Shown here: positions 7,952-17,884 of the stretch, piece by piece
How the letters are laid out: each line of letters begins with the position of its first letter
How positions within the stretch are numbered: position 1 is the stretch's first letter
NCBI GenBank assembly: GCA_021807445.1
Contig: JAKBCY010000003.1
Span: 1-54,422, forward strand
Direction of reading: 5' to 3'
Source: Pseudomonadota bacterium
GTDB taxonomy: Bacteria > Pseudomonadota > Gammaproteobacteria > Burkholderiales > Burkholderiaceae_C
Length of the DNA: 54,422 bases
Translations under genes and position numbers: made by a program
The notes under the pieces: generated by a model
What the model saw: only the letters and a program-made list of their open reading frames with translations
What the model was told of the DNA's origin: nothing
Databases searched by the model: none

Positions 7952-10519
7952 ATGACGTCACCATCAGCACAAGACGCGAAGGCCACAAAAATCCAGGGCC
8001 TATCCACTGCCGAGGCTACACAGCGACTCCGGCGCGAAGGCCCCAACCTTTTGCCCGGCAGCGCACCCAGGACTTTTCTCCGCATCGCTCTTGGCGTGCT
8101 GCGCGAGCCGATGTTTCTGATGCTCTTGGTTGCCGGGAGCATCTATATGCTGCTGGGTGACCGAGCCGAAGCCATTTTCCTCCTCGCTTTCGTGTTCGTG
8201 GTCATTGGCATCACCCTGACCCAGGAACGCAAGACTGAGCGCGCCCTGGAATCGCTGCGCGATCTCTCGGCGCCTCGCGCGCTGGTGATCCGCGACGGAA
8301 AGGAGACACGCATCGCAGGACGCAATGTTGTGCGAGGCGACCTTCTGGTATTGAACGAAGGCGACCGTATCGCAGCAGACGCGCAACTGGTTCAGGGCCA
8401 GCTCACGGCGGATGAATCCCTTCTCACTGGCGAGTCCGTGCCGGTGGACAAGCGGGCGAATGCGGCACTGCATGAACTTCCCGCGCCGGGCGGTGATGGC
8501 TCCGCGGCACTCTTCGCCAGCGCAGTGGTGACCAAGGGCACAGGCCTTGCCGTAGTCCAGGCCACGGGTTCAGCGACCGCTGTCGGTCGCATCGGCCTAG
8601 CCTTGACGACCACTGAAGAAGCCGACTCTGGGTTGCAGCGGTCCTCACGCATGCTGATCCGCAATCTCACGCTCATCGCGCTCACGCTGGCGACTTCGCT
8701 GGTGCTGACAGACTGGTTATGGGACGGCCGTCCGCTGCTGGATAGCTTGCTGGCGGGCATTGCCCTGGCAATGGCCATCTTGCCAGAGGAGATTCCAGTC
8801 ATTCTCACCGTATTCTTGGCCTTGGGCGCTTGGCGTCTCTCAAAAAGCAAGGTCCTCACGCGCCGCGTGCCGGCCGTGGAGGCTCTGGGCGCAATCACCG
8901 TCCTGGCTGTAGACAAAACGGGCACGCTGACGCAGAACCGCATGCAGGTTGGCGAGCTTGCGGTTGGAGACGTCCGGCTCAAAGCCACCCAACCCGTATT
9001 TCCCGAGGGCTTTCACGCACTAATCGAGTTCGGCATGCTGGCCACGCCCCCGAACCCTTACGATCCGATGGAGCAAGCCATCCAGGAATTTGGCCACACA
9101 CGCTTGGCAGGAACCGAGCATATCCGTGACGAACGCAGCGCTGAGTTTGAGTACGCGCTTGACCCCGACATCCTGGCGCTAACCCGCGTGTTCTCGGGCA
9201 CGGCTCCCAATGCTCATCTTCTGGCGACGAAGGGCGCGCCTGAGGCGGTAGCCGACTTGTGCCACCTGCCCGAAGCGGATCGTCAAGCCATCCACCAGCG
9301 GGTGGAAGCGATGGCGGCGCGCGGCCTGCGCGTTCTGGGTGTGGCGCGCGGAATCTGGAGGTCTTCCGGCGCCATAAGCGGATGGCCCAAGAGCCAACAT
9401 GACTTCGATTTTGAGTTCCTTGGTCTGATCGGAATGATCGATCCGCCACGAGCGGATGTGCCCGCCGCCGTTGCGCAATGCCGTGCTGCTGGCGTGCGCG
9501 TGCTGATGCTCACTGGCGATCATCCTGCCACGGCGCGCGCGATTGCCCAGCAAGTTGGTCTGTCCGAGCGAGCCGAGGTCATCACGGGTCCTGAAATCAT
9601 GGCGTTGGATGATGTCGCGCTGCGAGAGCGCCTGCACGATGTAGACCTTTGCGCGCGCCTTAAGCCAGAGCAGAAACTTCGCTTGGTCCGCGTGCTCCAA
9701 CAGGCAGGCGAAGTCGTGGCAATGACCGGCGACGGCGTCAACGATGCGCCCGCTCTAAAGGCCGCCGACGTGGGTATTGCCATGGGGGAACGCGGCACGG
9801 ACGTGGCTCGCGAGGCAGCCGCCTTGGTCCTTCTCGATGACAGCTTCGCAAGCATCGTCGGTGCGATCCGTGGCGGCCGGCGAATTTACGACAACATTAC
9901 CAAGGCCACCCGCTTTGTATTTGCGGTGCATTTGCCCATCATCGCTCTGGCCCTCGTGCCTGCACTGCTGCACTGGCCGGTGCTACTGCTGCCCGTGCAT
10001 ATCGTGCTTCTGGAACTTCTCATCGATCCCGCCTGCTCCATCGTCTTCGAGGCCGAGCCGTCGGCCATTGACCTCATGCTCCGCCCGCCACGGTCATTGA
10101 ATGCGACGCCATTTGCGCCCGGGAACGTCGCTTCGGCACTGGCGCAAGGACTTGGCGTTGCCTCCATCCTCTTGAGCGGATATGCGCTACTGCAAGCGTA
10201 TTCAGGCTGGGGTGAAGCCAGCCTGCGCTTGACCGTATTCATCGCACTTGTGCTTGCGCTATTCCTGCTAATCCTGGCCAATCGCAACAGGGCGCGCACT
10301 GTGCTAGTCCAGCTGCCGATCGGCAACCCCTGGTTGGGCCGCTTGTTCGGCAGCGTTGGCATCATGCTGGCGGCGGTCACGCTGAATCCCACTTTGCGCC
10401 ACGTGATGGGCTTCGCCAGCATCACCTGGCCACCCTTGGCCGCCGCACTCGTTCTGCTGTTGGCCTGTGGCCTTTGGCTGCAGCTGCTACGTTCCGCCAA
10501 AGGCTTGCAGTGGTATTAG
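7952..10519 (+). CDS. Cation-translocating P-type ATPase (Ca2+-ATPase/PMR1-like)
   Basis: TGES, AVDKTGTLTQNRMQ, MTGDGVNDAPALKAADVGIAMG motifs; 855 aa. Confidence 0.9.
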   Translation: MTSPSAQDAKATKIQGLSTAEATQRLRREGPNLLPGSAPRTFLRIALGVLREPMFLMLLVAGSIYMLLGDRAEAIFLLAFVFVVIGITLTQERKTERALESLRDLSAPRALVIRDGKETRIAGRNVVRGDLLVLNEGDRIAADAQLVQGQLTADESLLTGESVPVDKRANAALHELPAPGGDGSAALFASAVVTKGTGLAVVQATGSATAVGRIGLALTTTEEADSGLQRSSRMLIRNLTLIALTLATSLVLTDWLWDGRPLLDSLLAGIALAMAILPEEIPVILTVFLALGAWRLSKSKVLTRRVPAVEALGAITVLAVDKTGTLTQNRMQVGELAVGDVRLKATQPVFPEGFHALIEFGMLATPPNPYDPMEQAIQEFGHTRLAGTEHIRDERSAEFEYALDPDILALTRVFSGTAPNAHLLATKGAPEAVADLCHLPEADRQAIHQRVEAMAARGLRVLGVARGIWRSSGAISGWPKSQHDFDFEFLGLIGMIDPPRADVPAAVAQCRAAGVRVLMLTGDHPATARAIAQQVGLSERAEVITGPEIMALDDVALRERLHDVDLCARLKPEQKLRLVRVLQQAGEVVAMTGDGVNDAPALKAADVGIAMGERGTDVAREAAALVLLDDSFASIVGAIRGGRRIYDNITKATRFVFAVHLPIIALALVPALLHWPVLLLPVHIVLLELLIDPACSIVFEAEPSAIDLMLRPPRSLNATPFAPGNVASALAQGLGVASILLSGYALLQAYSGWGEASLRLTVFIALVLALFLLILANRNRARTVLVQLPIGNPWLGRLFGSVGIMLAAVTLNPTLRHVMGFASITWPPLAAALVLLLACGLWLQLLRSAKGLQWY

Positions 10520-10552
10520 CCAAGGCGCCCTTTCTCATCGGAGACCCTAGCC

Positions 10553-11248
10553 ATGTCGAGAATCCATGTTGAACGCCATCGCACCCAGCATACGGGTTGG
10601 CTGCGCGCGGCAGTGCTCGGCGCCAACGACGGCATCGTCTCCACGGCAAGTCTGATCGTCGGCGTTATCGCCTCAAGCGCCACGCACAGCGCGGTGCTCG
10701 TGGCGGGTATTGCGGGTCTGGTCGCGGGGGCCATGTCCATGGCGGCAGGCGAGTATGTCTCGGTAAGCTCCCAGGCCGACACCGAACAGGCCGACATTGC
10801 CCGCGAGCGCCAGGAATTGGCCTTCGACGGTGTGCGCGAGGAGGCGGAACTTGCTGGCATCTATATGCAGCGGGGTCTGGATGCCGATCTTGCCCAGCAA
10901 GTGGCAACGCAGTTAATGGCGAAAGATGCGCTGGCCGCCCATACTCGCGATGAACTCGGTATTTCCGAAAGCGTAAGGGCGAACCCGCTGCAGGCAGCAT
11001 TTACCTCAGCATTTGCGTTCGCCGTGGGTGCCGCCCTACCGCTTCTCTGCGTTGTGGTCATGCCCGGAGAGAATCTACCCTGGACCGTCAGCATGACATC
11101 ATTGGTCTTCTTGGCCATCCTCGGAGGGCTTGCGGCCTTCATGGGCCGCGCGCCACTTGCCCGTGGCGTGCTGCGTGTGACATTCTGGGGTGCACTGGCC
11201 ATGGCCATCACGGCCGGTATAGGCCTCTTGTTCGGATCCGGCGCCTAA
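10553..11248 (+). CDS. VIT1/CCC1-family transporter
   Basis: LRAAVLGANDGIVSTASLIVGV...GLVAGAMSMAAGEYVSVSSQADTE. Confidence 0.9.
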   Translation: MSRIHVERHRTQHTGWLRAAVLGANDGIVSTASLIVGVIASSATHSAVLVAGIAGLVAGAMSMAAGEYVSVSSQADTEQADIARERQELAFDGVREEAELAGIYMQRGLDADLAQQVATQLMAKDALAAHTRDELGISESVRANPLQAAFTSAFAFAVGAALPLLCVVVMPGENLPWTVSMTSLVFLAILGGLAAFMGRAPLARGVLRVTFWGALAMAITAGIGLLFGSGA

Positions 11249-11333
11249 CCGGACTTCGGGGGCGAATCTATCCCCCTGCCAGGAAGCTGCCGCATCAAAG
11301 ACAATTACCGTATTACATCCTACGAAACTGCCT

Positions 11334-13127
11334 ATGTGTGGAATTTGCGGCGAGTTACGCCTTGACGGCACGCGCGCTAATGTGGAGGCCGTGGGCCAAA
11401 TGACCGCGCGTCTTGCACCTCGCGGCCCGGATCACGCTGGGCACTGGAGCGCTGGGCCTGTAGCGTTTGGCCACAGACGTCTTGCCATCATCGACCTGAG
11501 CGCTGCGAGCGACCAACCCATGACGGACCCCGACTCGGGCTGCACGTTGGTGTTCAATGGCGTTATTTACAACTATCGTGAACTTCGCGCTGAACTTACA
11601 GCGCTTGGCCACCACTTCAACACGTGCGGCGACACCGAAGTCATTCTCAAGGCCTATGCTGCTTGGGGCGATCGTGCCATTGCGCGTCTTGACGGCATGT
11701 TCGCCTTCGTGCTGTGGGATCCACGCGCCAGCATCCTGCTGCTGGCGCGCGACCGCTTTGGGATGAAACCGCTCTATCTGACGCAGGATCGTAACCGCCT
11801 GCGTTTTGCCTCCAGCCTTCCCGCTTTGCTTGCCGCAGGCGGCGTGAACAAAGCCATCGATCCCATCGCTCTGCACCACCTCTTCACCCTGCATGCCGTT
11901 GTTCCCGCACCGCGCACCATCCTGCAAGGTGTGCGCAAGCTGCAACCCGCGCACCTGCTTCGTGTGGAATGCGACGGAACGCGCACACTTTCACGCTATT
12001 GGCAGCTTAGCGCTAAGCGTCGAACACCTGCGCCCAGCGAGGAAGATTGGATTGCGCACACGCGCCGCACATTACAGTCTGCACTCGACAGCCATGTGCA
12101 CGCCGCCGACGTACCCGTGGGGGTCTTGCTCTCGGGCGGCCTGGACTCAAGCCTGCTCGTGGGAATGCTGACGCAGCGCATACCGGATTTACGCACCTAT
12201 TCGATCGGCTTTGAAAGCTTGGATGGAACCGACGAAAAGGCCGATGAATTCATCTACTCCGACCTGATCGCTCGGACGTTCCGCACACGGCACCGCAAGC
12301 TCAGCATCCCCAACAGCGTGGTGCTGGAGCGACTGCCTACGACCATTGAGCGCATGACCGAGCCAATGTTCAGTCATGACGTTGTGGCCTTTGACCTGCT
12401 AGCAGAATGGGTGGGCCATGACGTCAAGGCGGTCTTGGCCGGCCAAGGTGCAGACGAGGTGTTCGCGGGTTACTTCTGGTATCCGCAAATGCAAGCCGAA
12501 ACTGGCACACCCCTGCAACGCTTCGCCCGCCACTACTTCGACCGCGATCATGCCGAGTGGCTGCGCTTCATCGCTCCCGAATACCACGTGCCGGATGTCA
12601 CCTCGGAATTGATCGAATACGCCTTGGAGCAGCCAGGTGCTGATACCTTTCTCGACCGCGTGCTACGCCTGGATGTGACCACGCTCATTGTCGATGACCC
12701 TGTCAAACGCGTCGACAACCTGCCAATGGAGCACGCGCTCGAACTGCGCGTGCCTTTTCTCGACAGCACGCTCGTGGAGTTGGCGGCCGGCATGCCCCCG
12801 GGACTGCGCCTGCGCGAGGGCGGAAAGTACCCACTTAAAGCTGTTGCCCGCGGCGTGATTCCGGACGCCGTGATTGACCGCCCCAAAGGGTATTTCCCGG
12901 TCCCGGCGCTCAAGCATGTGCGTGGCGCATTTCTGGCTCGTATGGGAGATCTGCTCACATCCGCCGCAAGTCTCAACCGCGGACTGTACCAACGCGGATA
13001 CATCGACAGATTGCTTGACGCGCCGGAAGCACCCGAACATTTCACCCGAATTCAGGGCAGCAAGCTATGGCATGCTGCCCTGCTTGAGTGGTGGCTACAA
13101 ACGCACGTGGACACCGCGCCCGCCTGA
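11334..13127 (+). CDS. Asparagine synthetase-like, N-acetylglutaminylglutamine (NAGGN)-type amidotransferase
   Basis: MCGICGE Ntn-Cys start, VVPAPRTILQGVRKL, LLSGGLDSSLL PP-loop, EPMFSHDVVAFDLL, GQGADEVFAGY. Confidence 0.88.
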   Translation: MCGICGELRLDGTRANVEAVGQMTARLAPRGPDHAGHWSAGPVAFGHRRLAIIDLSAASDQPMTDPDSGCTLVFNGVIYNYRELRAELTALGHHFNTCGDTEVILKAYAAWGDRAIARLDGMFAFVLWDPRASILLLARDRFGMKPLYLTQDRNRLRFASSLPALLAAGGVNKAIDPIALHHLFTLHAVVPAPRTILQGVRKLQPAHLLRVECDGTRTLSRYWQLSAKRRTPAPSEEDWIAHTRRTLQSALDSHVHAADVPVGVLLSGGLDSSLLVGMLTQRIPDLRTYSIGFESLDGTDEKADEFIYSDLIARTFRTRHRKLSIPNSVVLERLPTTIERMTEPMFSHDVVAFDLLAEWVGHDVKAVLAGQGADEVFAGYFWYPQMQAETGTPLQRFARHYFDRDHAEWLRFIAPEYHVPDVTSELIEYALEQPGADTFLDRVLRLDVTTLIVDDPVKRVDNLPMEHALELRVPFLDSTLVELAAGMPPGLRLREGGKYPLKAVARGVIPDAVIDRPKGYFPVPALKHVRGAFLARMGDLLTSAASLNRGLYQRGYIDRLLDAPEAPEHFTRIQGSKLWHAALLEWWLQTHVDTAPA

Positions 13128-14392
13128 TGAGCATGATTGAAAGATTGAATCGCGATTGCTTCTGCGTCAGCCTCGATCGCAGGGCTCTGGCGCATGCCTT
13201 GGAGTCCGAGCTTGGCCAGCCCGGTCTGTACACGCTTATCCAGCATCGCAACCCTCACATGTTCTCTGCGCAGCCCGTCTTCGTGGCGACCAGACATATT
13301 GCCCGCATGCGAGATGTGGTGCAGGCCGTGGAGCGTGTTGCATCGTTGCCGCGCTTTGAGCAAACCGTGCTTGCTCGGGCGCCGGCGGCGGCACGCCACG
13401 ACCCCGGGAACCGGGGCATATTCCTTGGTTTTGACTTTCATCTGGAAGGCGAGTCATTGCATCTCATCGAGGTCAATACAAACCCGGGTGGTGCGCTCCT
13501 GTCAGCAGTGCTGGCACGCGCTCAACGAGCCTGCTGCGAGGAAATGCAAGCGATGGTCCCAAGCGCAGAGTCCGTTGACGCGTTCGAGGCCGACATCATG
13601 GCCATGTTCTTGCGAGAATGGCGCCAAGCAGGCCGCCGTGGCGAACCTCAATGCATAGCCATCGTCGACTCGGAGCCAACCTCACAGTACCTCTATGCCG
13701 AGTTCTTGCTGTTTGCGCGGCTGTTCGAACGCGCCGGCATCGACGTTGTCATTTCCGATCCAGCGGCGCTGCGCATGGAGGGTTCGCGCCTTTGGCATCG
13801 TGACAAGATCATCGATATGGTCTACAACCGGCTTACAGATTTCGGGCTTGAAACACAGGCTCATGCTGCCCTGCGCCACGCGTGGAGTGAGAATGCAGCA
13901 GTGATTACGCCGCACCCCCGCGCCCATGCGCTGTACGCCGATAAGCGCAACCTGGCGCTACTGAGCGATGTGGAATCCTTGCGCACACTGGGCGTGGATA
14001 GCGATACATCCAGGCCCCTCGCCGCGCATGTGCCACGGACGCAAATCGTCAGTGCGCAAAACGCGGAGGAACTCTGGGCCCAGAGGCGAGGCCTGTTCTT
14101 CAAACCGTGGGCTGGGTATGGCAGCCGCGCCGCCTACCGCGGCGCCAAACTCACCAAAGGCGTGTGGTCGGACATTGTGCGCGGCCAGTACGTCGCTCAA
14201 GCGCTGTCCCCTCCCGGCGAACGCAACATCGGCGACGCCAATGCCCCGCAGCCCCTCAAATTCGACCTGAGGGCTTATGCCGATGCAGGCCATGTGCTGT
14301 GGTTCAGCGCCCGGCTCTATCAAGGTCAAACCACGAATTTCCGCACACCGGGCGGAGGTTTCGCGCCCGTGTACACAGAGCCCGCCCCCTAA
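13127..14392 (+). CDS. ATP-grasp-like ligase (possible circular permutation), coupled to the amidotransferase
   Basis: LHLIEVNTNPGG near the N-terminus; LFFKPWAGYGSRAAYRGAKLTKG and LKFDLRAYADAGHVLWFSARLYQGQTTNFRTPGGGFAPV near the C-terminus; start overlaps the upstream stop (TGATG). Confidence 0.6.
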   Translation: MSMIERLNRDCFCVSLDRRALAHALESELGQPGLYTLIQHRNPHMFSAQPVFVATRHIARMRDVVQAVERVASLPRFEQTVLARAPAAARHDPGNRGIFLGFDFHLEGESLHLIEVNTNPGGALLSAVLARAQRACCEEMQAMVPSAESVDAFEADIMAMFLREWRQAGRRGEPQCIAIVDSEPTSQYLYAEFLLFARLFERAGIDVVISDPAALRMEGSRLWHRDKIIDMVYNRLTDFGLETQAHAALRHAWSENAAVITPHPRAHALYADKRNLALLSDVESLRTLGVDSDTSRPLAAHVPRTQIVSAQNAEELWAQRRGLFFKPWAGYGSRAAYRGAKLTKGVWSDIVRGQYVAQALSPPGERNIGDANAPQPLKFDLRAYADAGHVLWFSARLYQGQTTNFRTPGGGFAPVYTEPAP

Positions 14393-14406
14393 GAGGCATC
14401 AATCGT

Positions 14407-15732
14407 TTACCCTCGACCAATCCCGTAATAAGCCAACCCCGCGGCGCGTACGGACTGCGGATCCCAGAGATTGCGGCCATCAAATACGACTTTGGCGCGC
14501 AATTGCGAAGCCATTTGCTCGAAGTCGGGTGAACGAAATGCGTGCCATTCCGTGACCACGACGAGAGCATCTGCGTCGTGAAGAGCCGACGCGGCATCTT
14601 TCGTGAGCTCCACGCCAGGGCGATCTCCCCAGAGTCTGCGAGCGCTCTCGATTGCAACGGGATCAAAGGCCTTCACCCTGGCGCCTGCCGCAAGCAAGGC
14701 TTCAATGAGGTCGATGCTTGGGGCGTCCCGCATATCATCCGTATTGGGCTTGAATGCGAGTCCCCAGACAGCGATTGTGCGGCCTTTGACTCCATCAGCT
14801 GCGAAGTGTGCCGCAATCTTCTCAAACAGCCGCTGCTTCTGCCGCTGGTTGACCGCGTCGACTGCCTCGGCCAGCTCAGCTCGCAAGCCCGCTTCACGTG
14901 CCATGAAAGCGAGGGCCTTCACGTCCTTCGGAAAGCACGATCCCCCGTAGCCCGCACCGGCATATAGAAAGTGGCTACCAATGCGTTGATCCACGCCCAT
15001 TCCCAAGCGCACCTGCTCAATGTCGGCACCTACGGCCTCGGCCAACCGGGCGAGCTCATTCATGAACGAAATACGGGTGGCCAACATCGTGTTGGCGGCA
15101 TACTTGGTGAGTTCGGAACTAGCCGGGTTCATCATCATCATCTTTTCGTGATTACGGTTGAACGGCCGATACAGATCGCGCATCACCGCAATAGCCCGTT
15201 CGTCCGTACTGCCCACCACGATGCGGTCGCCACGCGTGAAGTCATCAATAGCCGAGCCCTCTTTGAGGAACTCGGGGTTGCTCACGACGCTGACCCAGTG
15301 GTGTACCCCTCGACGTGCCATTTCCTCGTTGATGATGCCTTGGACCATGGCAACGGTACCGACGGGGGCAGTGGACTTCTGCACGACGACGAGCGGGCCA
15401 TTGACGTATTGGCCAATTTCATGTGCGGCACCCCGTACCTGGCTCATATCGGCCTGCCCAGTGGGCAATGGCGGCGTGCCGACGGCGATAAAGCATACCT
15501 GCGTCCCATTGAGTCCCTGAGCAAGATTGGGCACGAAACCCATGCGTCCCGCCTGCGCGTTGTGTGCGACGAGTTCGCTCAGACCCGGCTCATAGAACGG
15601 CACTTGAGCTTTTTTCAGCGCAGCAATACGCCCGGCGTCGCGTTCAACGCAAATAACGGTGTTGCCAACATCGGCAAAGCATGCCGCAGTAACCAGGCCC
15701 ACATACCCAGCGCCGATAACGGTAACTCGCAT
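14407..15732 (-). CDS. ugd: UDP-glucose 6-dehydrogenase
   Basis: MRVTVIGAGYVGLVTAACFADVGN; GYGGSCFPKDVKAL catalytic Cys motif; AVWGLAFKPNTDDMRDAPS. Confidence 0.93.
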   Translation of the reverse strand: MRVTVIGAGYVGLVTAACFADVGNTVICVERDAGRIAALKKAQVPFYEPGLSELVAHNAQAGRMGFVPNLAQGLNGTQVCFIAVGTPPLPTGQADMSQVRGAAHEIGQYVNGPLVVVQKSTAPVGTVAMVQGIINEEMARRGVHHWVSVVSNPEFLKEGSAIDDFTRGDRIVVGSTDERAIAVMRDLYRPFNRNHEKMMMMNPASSELTKYAANTMLATRISFMNELARLAEAVGADIEQVRLGMGVDQRIGSHFLYAGAGYGGSCFPKDVKALAFMAREAGLRAELAEAVDAVNQRQKQRLFEKIAAHFAADGVKGRTIAVWGLAFKPNTDDMRDAPSIDLIEALLAAGARVKAFDPVAIESARRLWGDRPGVELTKDAASALHDADALVVVTEWHAFRSPDFEQMASQLRAKVVFDGRNLWDPQSVRAAGLAYYGIGRG

Positions 15733-15846
15733 GAATCCATCCTTGGTAATGTCGCAGTAGTCCGTTATTGTGCATGGACAGCGCACGGCTCAGTTCGACG
15801 CCATGACTCAGAAAGCTGCTTGCTCGCACGTCGGCAGCCGTTACGC

Positions 15847-15860
15847 TTGACACATATCAA
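15847..15860 (+). promoter_or_regulatory. FNR/CRP-family box upstream of phaC (TTGACACATATCAA)
   Basis: 9/10 match to TTGAT-N4-ATCAA; TACAAA -10-like element at 15883-15888 gives class-II (-41.5) geometry. Confidence 0.6.
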
Positions 15861-15915
15861 TCTCTGTGCGGCGTTGCAGCATTACAAATAACCTATAGGC
15901 CTTAAGGAGATGGGC

Positions 15916-17856
15916 ATGAAATCCAACGCGCACCCCCGTCCTTCGCGCCGTACGCGCGCAGGTACCGTCGTCGGGATCGCCTCGGCGCCTGAAAAGCTTA
16001 TCCCAAGAGCTCCCGAGTCAGACTCCCCCCAACCGCTCATGCCTAATAATGATCGATCCCTTGCGGTGATTCCGCCGACACCTCCAAGCGCCGAACCCGC
16101 AGCCTGCTTGAGTCCGCCGCCTCAGCCCGACGCTGGACTGGCTGAGTTGATCGATCGAGCCGCACACGCCATGCAGGCCAGACGCACGCTCGGTTTATCA
16201 CCCGCGTCTCTGGGGCTGGCCGCGGCTGATTGGTGGACGCACCTCGCCGCCTCGCCGGGAAAACGCCTGGCGTTAGCAGGAAGCGCCTTACGCGACGCAG
16301 CGATCTACGCTGGGTATTGCGCTCGCGCAATGGCGCACCGGCCAGGCACGAGTGATGCAGCACATTGCATCAGCCCCACGCCAAACGACCGGCGTTTCGC
16401 CGATCCGGCTTGGCAACGGTACCCATTCAACTTGCTTCAACAGGCCTTCCTGTTACAGCAAGACTGGTGGCACAACGCTACATCCGGCGTGCGTGGCGTG
16501 TCCAGACATCATGAACAGGTGGTTGCTTTTGCTGCGCGGCAATGGCTGGACATGCTCGCACCAACCAATTCACCCTTGACGAATCCTGAAGTCATCGACG
16601 CCACGCTCAGGACTGGAGGCATGAATTTGGTCGATGGCGCCAAAGCTTGGATGGATGATTTGCGGCGCGTGATGAGCGGCCAGCCACCTGCCGGAACGGA
16701 GAGCTTCGTCCCGGGGAAGCAGGTCGCTCTCACCCCGGGCAAGGTGGTGCTGCGCAACCGGCTCATCGAGCTCATTCAATACAGCCCCAGCACCACGCAG
16801 GTTTGGGCCGAGCCGCTTCTGGTGGTACCCGCTTGGATCATGAAGTATTACATCCTCGACCTCTCGCCCCACAATTCGATGATTAAGTATCTTGTCGACC
16901 AAGGCCACACGGTCTTCATGATTTCATGGAAAAACCCGGGCGCCGAGGACCGCGAACTTGGGATGGATGATTACCTCGCACTCGGCCCTCTTGCCGCGCT
17001 GGACGCGGTGGAGCGAATTCAGCCCGGCCGAAAGGTACACGCAGCCGGCTACTGCTTGGGCGGCACTCTTTTGTCCATTGCTGCTGCGGCCTTGGCCGCC
17101 AAGGGGGATGATCGCCTAGCAACCGTTACGCTTTTGGCCTCGCAAATCGACTTCACCGAGCCTGGCGAGCTGTCCTTGTTCATCGACGAAAGCGAGGTGA
17201 GCTTCCTAGAGGACATGATGTGGGCGCAGGGTTATCTGGACACCACGCAGATGGCCGGTGCGTTTGAGATGCTGCGCTCGTATGACCTGATCTGGTCACG
17301 CATTACCCGCGACTACCTAATGGGCCAGCACCGACCTCCAAATGACTTGATGGCCTGGAATGCCGACGCCACGCGCATGCCCGCACGCATGCACAGCGAA
17401 TACCTGCGTGGGCTCTATCTGAACAATGACTTGGCTGAAGGACGCTGGAAGGTGAACGGCCGGACAGTTACGGTGGAAGATGTGCCGCTTCCCTGGTTTG
17501 TCGTCGGCACCGAGGCTGATCACGTTGCGCCTTGGCGGTCGGTGTACAAAATTCATCTGCTGGATCACAGCGAGGTGACTTTCGTGCTGACTAGCGGTGG
17601 CCACAATGCCGGCATCGTCAGTGAACCGGGACACCCGCGCCGCCATTATCACTGGGCGTTGCACAAGCATGACAGCGGATTTCAGGCCCCTGAGCAATGG
17701 CTGGAGCAGGCTACGCCGGAAGAAGGATCATGGTGGCCACGCTGGAGCGCGTGGTTGTCAGCCCACAGCAGCCAAATGACTGCGCCGCCGCCCATGGGCA
17801 TTGCGGGCGCCAAGCCGCTGATGAACGCGCCGGGCAGCTACGTACTGCAACGCTAA
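15916..17856 (+). CDS. phaC: Poly(3-hydroxyalkanoate) synthase (class I-like)
   Basis: HAAGYCLGGTLLSIAAAALAAKG catalytic Cys box; WAEPLLVVPAWIMKYYILDLSPHNSMIKYLVDQGHTVFMISWKNP; GGHNAGIVSEPGHP. Confidence 0.92.
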   Translation: MKSNAHPRPSRRTRAGTVVGIASAPEKLIPRAPESDSPQPLMPNNDRSLAVIPPTPPSAEPAACLSPPPQPDAGLAELIDRAAHAMQARRTLGLSPASLGLAAADWWTHLAASPGKRLALAGSALRDAAIYAGYCARAMAHRPGTSDAAHCISPTPNDRRFADPAWQRYPFNLLQQAFLLQQDWWHNATSGVRGVSRHHEQVVAFAARQWLDMLAPTNSPLTNPEVIDATLRTGGMNLVDGAKAWMDDLRRVMSGQPPAGTESFVPGKQVALTPGKVVLRNRLIELIQYSPSTTQVWAEPLLVVPAWIMKYYILDLSPHNSMIKYLVDQGHTVFMISWKNPGAEDRELGMDDYLALGPLAALDAVERIQPGRKVHAAGYCLGGTLLSIAAAALAAKGDDRLATVTLLASQIDFTEPGELSLFIDESEVSFLEDMMWAQGYLDTTQMAGAFEMLRSYDLIWSRITRDYLMGQHRPPNDLMAWNADATRMPARMHSEYLRGLYLNNDLAEGRWKVNGRTVTVEDVPLPWFVVGTEADHVAPWRSVYKIHLLDHSEVTFVLTSGGHNAGIVSEPGHPRRHYHWALHKHDSGFQAPEQWLEQATPEEGSWWPRWSAWLSAHSSQMTAPPPMGIAGAKPLMNAPGSYVLQR

Positions 17857-17884
17857 GCCTCAAGAACATCCGCACCGATATGCC

